A DNA stretch of 61,920 nt from an uncultured Prevotellaceae bacterium (GCA_946617675.1 CAMOKH010000103.1:1-61920); one strand, 5' to 3'. Counted from the first letter of the stretch, positions 1-7,637 are shown. The notes: generated by a model from the sequence alone, not told the origin. A program made the numbers and translations.

Positions 1-88
1 CGGAGAGAACAGGATTCGAACCTGCGAACCGGTTTTGCCGGTTACACGCTTTCCAGGCGTGCCTCTTCAACCACTCGAGCACCTCTCC
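1..88 (-). tRNA. tRNA-Ser (anticodon GGA)
   Basis: Read on the minus strand this folds as a class II tRNA. A 7-bp acceptor stem pairs GGAGAGG at 88-82 with the bases just inside the discriminator G at position 1. The anticodon loop reads CTGGAAA (anticodon GGA, serine UCC/UCU codons), a long variable arm follows, and the T loop is GTTCGAATC. Any encoded CCA tail would lie outside the window. Confidence 0.95.
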
Positions 89-105
89 TTCGCGTTAAGC
101 GGATG

Positions 106-113
106 CAAAGGTA
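106..113 (-). promoter_or_regulatory. -7 box for tRNA-Ser
   Basis: TACCTTTG on the minus strand, followed by CATCCGCTT, 17 bases before the tRNA. It matches the Bacteroidetes -7 consensus TAnnTTTG. Nearly the same box and trailing bases recur at the right edge of the window (61895). Confidence 0.7.
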
Positions 114-121
114 ATACAATT

Positions 122-150
122 AATTGAGAATTGAGAATTGAGAATTGAGA
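122..150. repeat. AT-rich 7-bp direct repeats (GAGAATT)
   Basis: About four tandem copies of a GAGAATT-type heptamer lie between the tRNA promoter and the tatD stop codon. The same unit recurs at 2755-2783, and degenerate forms lie inside several genes of the window. Confidence 0.8.
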
Positions 151-164
151 TTTAATATTCTTTA

Positions 165-959
165 TCATTTTACGCCAAACACGCGGGCTACGTTGGCGTT
201 GGTCTGCGCGGCCACTTCTTCCTCGCTGACGCCGTAGCTCTCGGCGAGTTTTCTGAGCACGTAGAGGGTGTAGGCGGGTTCGTTGCGCTGGCCGCGCATG
301 GGTACGGGAGCCATGTAGGGGGCGTCGGTCTCGATGACGATGCGGTCGAGTGGCACGGCGGCGGGCAGCACCTCGGGCAGGTGAGACTTCTTGAACGTCA
401 GCACGCCGCCGATGCCCAGCACGAAGCGGTCGAACTGCAGCAACTGGCGCGCTTCCTGCTCGTTGCCGGTGAAGCAGTGGAAGACGCCGCCTGGCAGTTC
501 CGGCGCGTACCGCTTTATAATGCTGATAAGCTCGTTCTGAGCCTTGCGGCAGTGAATCATCAGCGGCAGCTGTGTCTCTGCCGACCAGCGCACCTGCTCC
601 TCGAAGGCCTCAAGCTGCTGCTGCTCGAACTCGCGGCTCCAGTAGAAGTCGAGGCCCACTTCGCCGATGGAGCCTCCCCCCGCCCCCTCCCGAAGGAGGG
701 GGAGTAACTGCTTGATGGCGTCGAGCTGCTGGCGCCAGTCGGCGCGCACCTCCTCGGGATGGAGACCCACCATGGGGTAGAGGGTGCCGGGGTACTGGCT
801 GCAGAGCCTGAGTATGCGACCCGACGAGGCCAGGTCGATGGCGGGTACAAGAATCTTGGCCACGCCGACCTCGTGGGCCCGCCTGATGACGTCCTCGCGG
901 TCGGCGTCGAACTCCTCGCCGTCAATGTGGCAGTGTGTATCTATGAATTCATAATTCAT
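165..959 (-). CDS. tatD: TatD family metal-dependent hydrolase (DNase)
   Basis: 264 residues, the normal length for TatD/YcfH hydrolases of the amidohydrolase (TIM-barrel) superfamily, which act as metal-dependent 3'-5' exonucleases or deoxyribonucleases. Metal ligands are visible: H9 and H11 in the DTHCH motif, E100 in IGEVGLD, H136 in MIHCR, H161 in FHCFTG and D212 in ETDAPY. The first residues (MNYEF) are encoded by an AT-rich 7-bp repeat array, so that array probably replaced the original start region. A C-rich palindrome encodes the LLPLLREGAGGGS stretch just before the catalytic IGE motif. The gene lies 25 bases after the polyprenyl synthase gene and is probably in the tonB-led operon. 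Confidence 0.93.
   Translation of the reverse strand: MNYEFIDTHCHIDGEEFDADREDVIRRAHEVGVAKILVPAIDLASSGRILRLCSQYPGTLYPMVGLHPEEVRADWRQQLDAIKQLLPLLREGAGGGSIGEVGLDFYWSREFEQQQLEAFEEQVRWSAETQLPLMIHCRKAQNELISIIKRYAPELPGGVFHCFTGNEQEARQLLQFDRFVLGIGGVLTFKKSHLPEVLPAAVPLDRIVIETDAPYMAPVPMRGQRNEPAYTLYVLRKLAESYGVSEEEVAAQTNANVARVFGVK
671..704. repeat. C-rich palindromic element inside tatD
   Basis: Starts AGCCTCCCCCC and contains a hairpin with CCCCCTCC paired to GGAGGGGG around a CGAA loop. The layout (AGCC, C-rich arm, hairpin) is that of one end of the DUF559 element at 52839-53312. It is translated in frame as part of TatD. Confidence 0.7.
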
Positions 960-980
960 AATTCATAATTCGCAATTCAT
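945..980. repeat. AT-rich 7-bp direct repeats at the tatD start
   Basis: Four to five copies of a CATAATT/CGCAATT heptamer cover the tatD start codon and the gap to the upstream stop codon. Several ATGs occur, one per repeat, in different frames. Only one opens the TatD frame. Confidence 0.8.
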
Positions 981-984
981 CATT

Positions 985-1959
985 TTATTTGCGGCGTTTC
1001 ATCATCTCGTCGGTGTAGTCGAGCAGCATCTGCTTGCGGTCGTCGCTGACGCCGACCTTGGCCAGGTACTTGCGGCACTCGTCGAAGTAGTAGTTGATCT
1101 TCTGCTCGCAGAGCTGGCGTATGCCAATCTGGTCGTAGAGCGCGGTGACGGCCTTCACCTTCTCTTCGCGGTCGAAGTCGGTGGCGGTGAGCCACCGCGT
1201 CAGTTCCCGGCGCTGCTCGTCGTCGGCCCGGTTCACGGCGTTGATGAGCATGTAGGTCTTCTTGTTGCTGGTGATGTCGCCGCCGATGGCCTTGCCGAAG
1301 ACGGCCGGGTCGCCGTAGACGTCGAGCAGGTCGTCCTGCAGCTGGAAGGCCAGACCCAACTGTTCGCCGAACTTGTAGAGGTTGCGTATGTCGTCCTCAG
1401 GGGCATCGGCCAGAATGGCGCCAATCTTCACGGCGCAGGCCAGCAGCACCGATGTCTTCAGGCGAATCATCTCGATGTACTCCGCCTCGGTCACGTCGTT
1501 GCGTGTCTCGAAGCTCATGTCGTACTCCTGACCTTCGCCTATCTCGAGGGCGGTCTCGGTAAACACGTCGAGTACGGCCTGCAGGTGGCGCCCGTCGCAC
1601 TGTTGCATGCGCTGGTAGGCCAGCACGAGCATGGAGTCGCCTGAGAGGATGGCCTTGTTGGCGTCCCACCGCTTGTGTACCGTCTCGTGGCCCCGGCGCA
1701 GGTCGGCGTTGTCCATCAGGTCGTCGTGCAGCAACGTGTAGTTGTGGTAGGTCTCCAGTGCCACGGCCTGCATCAGTATGCGTTCGGGGTCTTCGCGGTA
1801 GAGGTTGTAGGCCAGCAGCATGAGCACCGGCCTGATGCGCTTGCCGCCGAGCGACAGGACGTACTTGATGGGGTCGTAGAGCGACGCCGGTCGGCGGTCG
1901 TAGGGCAGTTGGTCGATGAAGGTGTTGACCTTGTTCAGGATTTCTGTTGATGTGTACAT
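985..1959 (-). CDS. Polyprenyl diphosphate synthase (trans-isoprenyl type)
   Basis: 324 residues. It joins isopentenyl diphosphate units to an allylic primer, giving farnesyl, geranylgeranyl or longer chains for quinones and lipid carriers. Both aspartate-rich motifs are present: DDLMD at residues 79-83 (first motif, followed by RRG) and DDLLD at 209-213, with GGKRIRP near residue 38. The ATG at 1959 was chosen because AAAGGAG lies 7 bases upstream and family similarity begins there. A longer in-frame reading to 2010 has no support. It sits between tonB and tatD in a probable operon. Product chain length cannot be read reliably. Confidence 0.93.
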   Translation of the reverse strand: MYTSTEILNKVNTFIDQLPYDRRPASLYDPIKYVLSLGGKRIRPVLMLLAYNLYREDPERILMQAVALETYHNYTLLHDDLMDNADLRRGHETVHKRWDANKAILSGDSMLVLAYQRMQQCDGRHLQAVLDVFTETALEIGEGQEYDMSFETRNDVTEAEYIEMIRLKTSVLLACAVKIGAILADAPEDDIRNLYKFGEQLGLAFQLQDDLLDVYGDPAVFGKAIGGDITSNKKTYMLINAVNRADDEQRRELTRWLTATDFDREEKVKAVTALYDQIGIRQLCEQKINYYFDECRKYLAKVGVSDDRKQMLLDYTDEMMKRRK

Positions 1960-1993
1960 ATTGCTATCTCCTTTGGTTTTCGTTATTTCGCCA

Positions 1994-2695
1994 TTAAAGT
2001 TTAAAGACAATGGGAATGCAGACCTGCGTGCGGCAGGTCTTGCCGTCCTGCTTGCCGGCCTTCCAGTTGGGCATCATGCGGAGCACGCGCAGCGCCTCGC
2101 GGTCGAGGCTCGGGTCGACGCTGTTCACCAGTTCGAGGTTGCTTATTGAGCCGTCGGTATTGACGATGAACTGGGCCACCACCTTGCCCTCCACCTTGCG
2201 CTGCTGAGCCGACGTGGGGTAGCGCAGGTTCTTCGTCAGCCACTTCATAAACGCGGTGGCGCCGCCGGGAAACTCGGGCAGCTCCTCGACGATGCGGAAG
2301 TTCAGCGGGTTCAGCTCCATGTCGACCACCGTCGGCTGCTCGGGGTTCTCCACCTCGTCGACGGTCTTCAGTTCGACGTCGGTCTCGGGCGGCGGCAGTT
2401 CGTCCTTGAGCTCCACCTCGGGCTCGTCCTCGACGACGTTCAGCTTATCGGCCGACTGCGGTCGCTCCACCACCTGCTCCTTGATCAGCGGTATGCGCTC
2501 CTCCTCCTTGAGTGCCTCCAGGTCCAGCTCCTTGACGATGTTGTCGAGCGCCTCGAGGTCGTATTCGCTTTCAGAGCTGGTCCAGTCGTACTCCAGGGTG
2601 ACAAACAGCGCCGCGAGCACCAGAATCACCCCGAGCAGGAATCCTTGTACCCGTCTGCCGTCCAGGTCGGCCTTCGTACTTTTCTTAATCTCCAT
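1994..2695 (-). CDS. tonB: TonB family energy-transducing protein
   Basis: 233 residues with the TonB plan: a short cytoplasmic N-terminus, one membrane helix at about 21-39 (GFLLGVILVLAALFVTL), an acidic, proline- and glutamate-rich periplasmic spacer at about 45-135, and a C-terminal TonB domain (FPGGATAFMKWLTKNLRYP, then a GKVVAQFIV strand) to the end. It would pass proton-motive energy from ExbB/ExbD to outer-membrane TonB-dependent transporters. No exbB or exbD is in the window. First gene of the probable tonB-prenyl synthase-tatD unit, with a clear -7 box upstream. Confidence 0.9.
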   Translation of the reverse strand: MEIKKSTKADLDGRRVQGFLLGVILVLAALFVTLEYDWTSSESEYDLEALDNIVKELDLEALKEEERIPLIKEQVVERPQSADKLNVVEDEPEVELKDELPPPETDVELKTVDEVENPEQPTVVDMELNPLNFRIVEELPEFPGGATAFMKWLTKNLRYPTSAQQRKVEGKVVAQFIVNTDGSISNLELVNSVDPSLDREALRVLRMMPNWKAGKQDGKTCRTQVCIPIVFKL

Positions 2696-2740
2696 AATAA
2701 AATGCGCCTCTCTGCGTTATAACATTACAGTACGGCGTTG

Positions 2741-2748
2741 CAAAGGTA
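2741..2748 (-). promoter_or_regulatory. -7 box for the tonB operon
   Basis: TACCTTTG on the minus strand, followed by CAA, about 45 bases before the tonB ATG. It is divergent from the porQ box at 2792. Confidence 0.65.
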
Positions 2749-2754
2749 CAAAAT

Positions 2755-2783
2755 AATTGAGAATTGAGAATTGAGAATTGAGA
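2755..2783. repeat. AT-rich 7-bp direct repeats (GAGAATT) between divergent promoters
   Basis: Same unit as at 122-150, here about four copies in the short space between the divergent tonB and porQ -7 boxes. They occupy the -33 regions of both promoters. Confidence 0.8.
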
Positions 2784-2791
2784 TTTTTTAG

Positions 2792-2799
2792 TAACTTTG
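2792..2799 (+). promoter_or_regulatory. -7 box for porQ-cmk
   Basis: TAACTTTG followed by CAGCC, 23 bases before the porQ ATG at 2823. Matches TAnnTTTG. Confidence 0.7.
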
Positions 2800-2822
2800 C
2801 AGCCGAATTGACAGAAAAACGG

Positions 2823-3767
2823 ATGAAGAGAGTAGCTTTAGCCATCGGTTTGATGCTTTCTGTGCTTTACGGTAAGGCGCAGGAGAGCCAGACCGTGTTC
2901 AATTTCCTGCGTCTGCCGGTGAGCGCCCACGTGGCGGCGCTGGGTGGCGAGAACACGACGCTGACCGACGACGACGCCACGCTCATCTTCCATAATCCGG
3001 CGCTCATCATGGGCGTCACCGACCGCACGCTGAACCTCAACCTGATGACCTACATGCAGGGCTCGGCCACGGCCAGCGCGTCGTTCGTGCGGGCCGTCGG
3101 CGAGCGGGGCACGTGGGGCGTCACCGGCCAGTTTATGAGCTACGGCTCGATGAAGGAGACGACCGCCAACGGCGAGCAGACGGGCGAGTTCTCGGCTAAG
3201 GACATCGCCCTCGGCGGCTCCTTCGCCTACGCCCTGAGCAACCGCTTCTCGGGCGGCGTCACGGCTAAGTTCGTGGCCAGCTACATCGGGCAGTACAGCT
3301 CGCTGGGAGCAGCCGTCGACCTGGGACTCAACTACTACGACGCCGACAGGGAGTTCTCGGCCTCGGTCGTGGCGCGCAACCTCGGTGGCCAGCTCTCGGC
3401 CTACGAGGACGACTTCGAGCGCATGCCCCTCGACCTGCAGGTGGGCGTCAGCAAGCGGCTCATCGGCTCGCCCCTGCGGCTGTCGGCCTCGCTGGTGCGG
3501 CTGAACGACTGGGAGCACGGCATCGGCCGCCACGTGGTCATCGGCGCCGACCTCATCCTGTCGTCGCAGTTCTACGTGGCGGTGGGCTATAATGCCATGC
3601 GGGCCGCCGAGATGAAAATCAGCGAGGACGACGGCGAAAGTGCCCACGGTGCCGGTCTGAGCATCGGCGGCGGCCTGTCGCTGCAGCGCCTGAAGCTCAG
3701 CGCGGCCTATGCCAAGTACCACGTATCAGCATCATCATTACTGTTTAACATATCATACGCGCTATGA
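2823..3767 (+). CDS. porQ: Type IX secretion system outer-membrane protein PorQ
   Basis: 314 residues. Signal peptide at about 1-20 ([20 protein letters not shown]), then the PorQ-type N-terminal block ([33 protein letters not shown]) and alternating beta strands to a final aromatic-rich strand, as in a FadL/PorV-like barrel. In the type IX system PorQ helps deliver and anchor cargo at the outer membrane. The ATG at 2823 begins a good signal peptide. An upstream in-frame ATG at 2778 would precede the promoter box. The stop overlaps the cmk start by 4 bases (ATGA). A porQ-cmk pair is common in Bacteroidetes. Confidence 0.9.
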   Translation: MKRVALAIGLMLSVLYGKAQESQTVFNFLRLPVSAHVAALGGENTTLTDDDATLIFHNPALIMGVTDRTLNLNLMTYMQGSATASASFVRAVGERGTWGVTGQFMSYGSMKETTANGEQTGEFSAKDIALGGSFAYALSNRFSGGVTAKFVASYIGQYSSLGAAVDLGLNYYDADREFSASVVARNLGGQLSAYEDDFERMPLDLQVGVSKRLIGSPLRLSASLVRLNDWEHGIGRHVVIGADLILSSQFYVAVGYNAMRAAEMKISEDDGESAHGAGLSIGGGLSLQRLKLSAAYAKYHVSASSLLFNISYAL

Positions 3768-4465
3768 AGAAGATTACAATTGCAATAGACGGCCATTCCT
3801 CGTGCGGCAAGAGCACGATGGCCAAGGACCTGGCCCGCAAGGTGGGCTATATCTACGTCGACACGGGTGCCATGTACCGCTCGGTCACCCTCTACGCTCT
3901 TCGCAACGGGCTGTTCAACGACGACGACAGCATCAAGACCGACGAACTGGAAAAGCAGATGGACAACATCCACATCACCTTCCAGCTGAATGAGGAAACG
4001 GGCCGCCCCGACACCTACCTGAACGGTGAGTGCGTGGAGCAGGAAATCCGGTCGCTCGAAGTGTCCAACCACGTCTCGCCCATCGCCGCCCTCGGCTTCG
4101 TCCGCGAGGCTATGGTGGCTCAGCAGCAGTTGATGGGGCAAGGTGGGGGCGTCGTGATGGACGGCCGCGACATCGGCACCGTCGTCTTCCCCAATGCTGA
4201 GCTGAAAATCTTCGTCACCGCCTCGGCCGAGGTGCGTGCGCAGCGCCGCTTCAAGGAGTTGCAGGAGAAGGGCATGCCCGCCGACTACGACGACATCCTG
4301 AAGAACGTCCAGGAGCGCGACTATATCGACTCTCACCGCGAAGTGTCGCCCCTGCGCCAGGCCGACGATGCCCTGCTGCTCGACAACAGCAATATGACCA
4401 TTCCCGAGCAGAACGAATGGCTCATGCAGCGGTTCCAGCAGGCAACGTCGTCATCAGTCTCATAG
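3764..4465 (+). CDS. cmk: Cytidylate kinase
   Basis: 233 residues. Phosphorylates CMP and dCMP with ATP in pyrimidine nucleotide salvage. The P-loop G-H-S-S-C-G-K-S-T is at residues 10-18, and the CMP-binding signatures DTGAMYRSV (about 33-41) and [22 protein letters not shown] (about 130-151) are intact. Start overlaps the porQ stop. A second, divergent cytidylate-kinase-like gene lies at 50413, but this copy has the canonical motifs. A DUF389 fragment follows directly. Confidence 0.95.
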   Translation: MKKITIAIDGHSSCGKSTMAKDLARKVGYIYVDTGAMYRSVTLYALRNGLFNDDDSIKTDELEKQMDNIHITFQLNEETGRPDTYLNGECVEQEIRSLEVSNHVSPIAALGFVREAMVAQQQLMGQGGGVVMDGRDIGTVVFPNAELKIFVTASAEVRAQRRFKELQEKGMPADYDDILKNVQERDYIDSHREVSPLRQADDALLLDNSNMTIPEQNEWLMQRFQQATSSSVS

Positions 4466-4479
4466 ACGTCTGCTACATC

Positions 4480-4641
4480 TCCACGCAAAGAAATGGATAT
4501 CAACAGCTTATCTTTGCCATCCTGATTGCTTCGCTCGGCCTGAATGTCAACTCAACGGCTGTCATCATCGGTGCCATGCTCATCTCGCCGCTCATGGGAC
4601 CCATTATCGGCATGGGAACCTTACGATCTTTTCGCTCGTAG
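4480..4641 (+). pseudogene. Remnant of a DUF389 membrane protein gene
   Basis: A conserved piece ([20 protein letters not shown] and [17 protein letters not shown]) matches from memory the first membrane helices of DUF389 proteins. It has no proper start, the usual long remainder of the protein is missing, and the frame ends at 4641. Skipping one T near 4622 would continue as TYDLFAR, which suggests a frameshift followed by deletion. No other gene is seen between 4466 and 4770. Confidence 0.7.
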
Positions 4642-4718
4642 GGAATTCCCTATGCGGTTTTATAGTTTCCCCCACGCCACATTATGACTTTACCCTTGCA
4701 ACGGCAGCCGAATAGTCG

Positions 4719-4726
4719 TATCTTTG
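4719..4726 (+). promoter_or_regulatory. -7 box for the lipoprotein gene
   Basis: TATCTTTG followed by CAGC, 44 bases before the ATG at 4771. Confidence 0.65.
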
Positions 4727-4770
4727 CAGCAGTAAAAAACGAAATTGCTCACCATTTAAAGATTACGACT

Positions 4771-5334
4771 ATGAAGAAGCTATACACCCTGATGCTGACA
4801 GCCCTGATGGCTCTCACATTCACAGCCTGCGAGGACGAATACATCGCTGATACCCTTGAGGGAACCTGGAGCGGTACGATGTTCGTTTCCACCTACTACG
4901 ACGGTCGCGACTACTACGCCACCCATTCCGAAATCACCTTCAGTATCGATCCCTTCCGCTTCACCAAGGGCTCGGGCTACTGGGTCGACTACTACAGCGG
5001 CGCGCCCTGGGACTACGTGGCCAACCACATCAGCTGGCGCGTCGACAACGGCAACATCTACGTCCACTTCCGCGAGGACGACACCTCGGTGGTCATTGCC
5101 GACTACCACCTGTCAGACTCCCGCTTCTCGGGCTACATCGCCGACGGCGACAACGATGTCTACTTCAACCTCGTCCACACCTCGTCGCCCAACTGGGACA
5201 ACTACCGCCACTGGGGCTACGACGACTGGTGCGATGACTATTACTACTCACGTCAGACCCGTGGCGAAGGCAACGACAGTGCCATTACAATGCCCGACAA
5301 GCCCGTCCGTCAGTTTGGCAAGAAAGCAGAATAG
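4771..5334 (+). CDS. Small secreted lipoprotein of unknown function
   Basis: 187 residues. Lipoprotein signal peptide with lipobox LTFTAC (cysteine near residue 17) followed by EDE. The mature part is rich in Asp, Tyr and Trp (YYDGRDYYATHSE, WDYVANHISWRV) and looks like a small beta-sheet domain: EGTWSG near the start and repeated YxDYY patterns recall lipocalin-like Bacteroidales lipoproteins. I do not recognise a named family. The ATG at 4771 is chosen because the signal peptide starts there and a -7 box lies upstream. Single-gene unit, followed by a 21-bp tandem repeat array. Confidence 0.75.
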   Translation: MKKLYTLMLTALMALTFTACEDEYIADTLEGTWSGTMFVSTYYDGRDYYATHSEITFSIDPFRFTKGSGYWVDYYSGAPWDYVANHISWRVDNGNIYVHFREDDTSVVIADYHLSDSRFSGYIADGDNDVYFNLVHTSSPNWDNYRHWGYDDWCDDYYYSRQTRGEGNDSAITMPDKPVRQFGKKAE

Positions 5335-5361
5335 CTCCTGATTGTCATTCGCAGGAATTAC

Positions 5362-5507
5362 CCCGCACTTCCTACACTTCCTACACCTGTTGAACTTTCA
5401 AAGGCGCCGGGTTTTGGGAAAAAGGCGCCGGGTTTTGGACAAAAGGCGGCGGGTTTTTGGAAAAAGGCACCGGGTTTTGGAAAAAAGTCACCGGGTTTTG
5501 GCCGTAC
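5362..5507. repeat. Five 21-bp tandem repeats after a CACTTCCTACAC motif
   Basis: Between the lipoprotein gene and ispH there is CACTTCCTACACTTCCTACA, then five copies with exact 21-base period of AAAAAGGCGCCGGGTTTTGG (units start at 5403, 5424, 5445, 5466 and 5487). A similar 21-base unit recurs at about 28895-28935, also next to CCTGCACTTCC motifs. There are no unique spacers. Reading frames through it look like repeat artefacts. Confidence 0.85.
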
Positions 5508-5529
5508 CCAGACTTACAAAACCCACACA

Positions 5530-6447
5530 CTATGCCATCGCCTCTATGGCGTCGCGGCACTGCTCCATGAGCCACTTCGGCGTCGAGGTGGCGCCGCAGA
5601 TGCCGACGGTCTTGATGCCCTGAAGCCATGAAGCGTCAATGGCTTCGGGGCCCTCAATGAGGTGGCTGTTGGGGTTGACGCGCAGACACTCGTTGAAGAG
5701 CACCTTGCCGTTAGAGCTCTTGCGGCCGCAGACGAAGAGGATGAGGTCGTGGCGCACGGCAAACTGCGAGATGCCACCCATGCGGTTGGCCACCGAGCGG
5801 CAGATGGTGTCGAAGCTCTTGAACGTGGCCGTGGGGACGATGTGCTGCTGGATGTACGCTATGATGCGGTGGAACTCGTCGAGCGACTTCGTGGTCTGCG
5901 AGTAGAGGTAGATGTCGTGCTCGAGGTCGAGCTTCTTCACCTCGTCGTAGCTCTCGATGACGGTGGCATGGCCTTCAGTCTGGCCCACCAGGCCGAGCAC
6001 CTCGGCGTGGCCCTTCTTGCCGAAGATGACAATCGAAGCCCCCTCTACGGCCCCCGAGGGGGCTTCGTATTGTTGCTTAATCCGCTTCTGTAGCTTGAGC
6101 ACCACGGGGCAGGTGGCGTCGATGATCTCAATGTCGTTGCGGCGCGCCAGCTCGTAGGTAGCGGGCGGTTCGCCGTGGGCGCGCAGCAGCACCTTGACGT
6201 GGTGCAGCTGTGCCATCTGTTCGTGGTCGATGGTGACGAGCCCCATGTTGCGCAGACGCTCACACTCCATGCCGTTGTGGACGATGTCGCCCAGGCAGTA
6301 GAGCGTCGAGCCTTTGGCCAGTTCCTCCTCAGCCTTCTTGATGGCGGTGGTCACGCCGAAGCAGAAGCCGCTGTCGTTATCAATCTCAACAGACAGCCCA
6401 CCCAAGCCCTCACCAAGGGAGGGGTGTTGATTACCGACATCCTTCAT
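5530..6447 (-). CDS. ispH: 4-hydroxy-3-methylbut-2-enyl diphosphate reductase
   Basis: 305 residues. Last enzyme of the MEP isoprenoid pathway, reducing HMBPP to IPP and DMAPP with a [4Fe-4S] cluster. Cluster cysteines are C29 (SGFCFGV), C113 (ATCPVV) and C216 (DTICRS). HGEPP and GATSTPKWL are also present. Start at 6447: GGAGG lies 6 bases upstream and the meaB stop ends one base before the ATG. Residues 1-19 (MKDVGNQHPSLGEGLGGLS) come from a repeat element, so normal homology begins at VEIDNDSG. A second palindrome inserts EAPSGAVEGA at about 128-137. Both insertions are in frame and the enzyme looks intact. Confidence 0.95.
   Translation of the reverse strand: MKDVGNQHPSLGEGLGGLSVEIDNDSGFCFGVTTAIKKAEEELAKGSTLYCLGDIVHNGMECERLRNMGLVTIDHEQMAQLHHVKVLLRAHGEPPATYELARRNDIEIIDATCPVVLKLQKRIKQQYEAPSGAVEGASIVIFGKKGHAEVLGLVGQTEGHATVIESYDEVKKLDLEHDIYLYSQTTKSLDEFHRIIAYIQQHIVPTATFKSFDTICRSVANRMGGISQFAVRHDLILFVCGRKSSNGKVLFNECLRVNPNSHLIEGPEAIDASWLQGIKTVGICGATSTPKWLMEQCRDAIEAMA
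6035..6066. repeat. Palindromic element inside ispH
   Basis: GAAGCCCCCTC pairs with GAGGGGGCTTC around TACGGCCCCC. Same 28-bp AGCC...GGCT unit as at 10347, 21724, 23618 and (inverted) 23744. Translated as EAPSGAVEGA. Confidence 0.85.
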
Positions 6448-6514
6448 ATTAGCCTCCATAGTTATCACGATTAGGTATCTGAACATCCCTCCCTTGGGAG
6501 GGCTTGGATAGGCT
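6395..6514. mobile_element. 120-bp miniature inverted-repeat element at the meaB/ispH junction
   Basis: Left end 6395-6430 (AGCCCACCCAAGCCCTC, then CCAAGG hairpin and GTGTT) and right end 6482-6514 in opposite orientation (reverse complement AGCCTATCCAAGCCCTC...GGGATGTT), with about 50 bp between. The ends match those of the DUF559 element at 52839-53312 almost base for base. On the minus strand the element encodes the last residues of MeaB, its TAA stop, the GGAGG ribosome binding site, the ispH ATG and the first residues of IspH. It has no gene of its own. Confidence 0.75.
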
Positions 6515-7600
6515 CCCAAAGTACGTGTCGAGCAGCTCCTGGGCGGCCATGAACGACGTCTTGCGCCCTGCGAGCACGTCCTGCTCGGCCAGCTGCAGGC
6601 GGGTGTCGATGGTCTGGTTGTTGTAGAACGACAGCTTCAGCTGCTCGTTGATGGTCTCGTACATCCAGTACTTGGCCTGCTCGTTGCGGCGGTAGTCGAA
6701 GTAGCCGTTGTGGCGCACGAAGTCGATGTACTCGTAGATCATGTCCCATATCTCCTTGATGCCCGTGCCGTAGAACCCGCTGTAGCAGAGCACCTTGGGC
6801 AGCCAGCCGCTCTCGGGCATGGGGAAGAAGTGCAGGGCGTTGCGGAAGTTGGTAGCCGCCATCTGGCAGCGGTCGACGTTGTCGCCGTCGCACTTGTTGA
6901 TGACGATGCCGTCAGAGATTTCCATGATGCCGCGCTTGATGCCCTGCAGCTCGTCGCCGGTGCCGGCCACCTGGATGAGCAGGAAGAAGTCGACCATCGA
7001 GTGGCAGGCCGTCTCTGACTGGCCCACGCCGACGGTCTCGACGAATATCTTGTCGTAGCCGGCGGCCTCGCAGAGGATGATGGTCTCGCGCGTCTTGCGG
7101 GCCACGCCGCCCAGCGAGCCTGCCGACGGGCTGGGGCGGATGAACGACGCCGGGTGCTGGGCCAGCTTCTCCATGCGCGTCTTGTCGCCGAGGATGCTGC
7201 CCTTCGTGCGCTCCGACGAGGGGTCGATGGCCAGCACGGCCAGCTTGCCGCCATGCTCGCGCAGCACGTGGATGCCGAACTCGTCGATGCTGGTCGACTT
7301 GCCGGCGCCGGGCACACCGCTGATGCCCACGCGGATGCTGTGGCCACTGTAGGGCAGACAGCGGTTGATGACCTCCTGGGCCTTCTGCTGGTGGGCGGGG
7401 TTGACGCTCTCAATGAGCGTCACGGCCTGCGACAGTATGGTGACGTCGCCACGACGTATGCCCTCTACCATCTCGGCGACGGAGAGTTCGCGGCGGCGGA
7501 AGCGTCCCCGCTGCAGGTAGGGGTTAATGATCGACTGCTGTTCGACGCCGCTGTTCACTTGCAGTCCGGCGTATTCAGCGCTATTTTCCGGATGTTCCAT
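6449..7600 (-). CDS. meaB: MeaB/ArgK-type G3E GTPase (methylmalonyl-CoA mutase chaperone)
   Basis: 383 residues. GTPase that protects and loads the cobalamin cofactor of methylmalonyl-CoA mutase. P-loop G-V-P-G-A-G-K-S-T at residues 95-103, ETVGVGQSE switch, and base-specificity motif NKCDGD. No mutase gene is in the window. The last 20 or so residues (after LLDTYFGSL) are encoded by the right end and middle of the 120-bp repeat element and are not expected in the family. TAA then one base precedes the ispH ATG. It follows the DUF1573 gene by 37 bases, so it is probably in the macroglobulin operon. Confidence 0.93.
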   Translation of the reverse strand: MEHPENSAEYAGLQVNSGVEQQSIINPYLQRGRFRRRELSVAEMVEGIRRGDVTILSQAVTLIESVNPAHQQKAQEVINRCLPYSGHSIRVGISGVPGAGKSTSIDEFGIHVLREHGGKLAVLAIDPSSERTKGSILGDKTRMEKLAQHPASFIRPSPSAGSLGGVARKTRETIILCEAAGYDKIFVETVGVGQSETACHSMVDFFLLIQVAGTGDELQGIKRGIMEISDGIVINKCDGDNVDRCQMAATNFRNALHFFPMPESGWLPKVLCYSGFYGTGIKEIWDMIYEYIDFVRHNGYFDYRRNEQAKYWMYETINEQLKLSFYNNQTIDTRLQLAEQDVLAGRKTSFMAAQELLDTYFGSLSKPSQGRDVQIPNRDNYGG

Positions 7601-7637
7601 TATTATAATTCATTTACAGTTCTCACTCCACACGCCA

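Noticed and set aside
5400..5507. Possible CRISPR array
   Set aside because: The repeats are tandem with a 21-base period and no unique spacers, and there are no cas genes in the window.
5342..5629. Open frames through the 21-bp repeat array on both strands
   Set aside because: They consist of repeat translation and overlap the ispH end; no start signal or homology.
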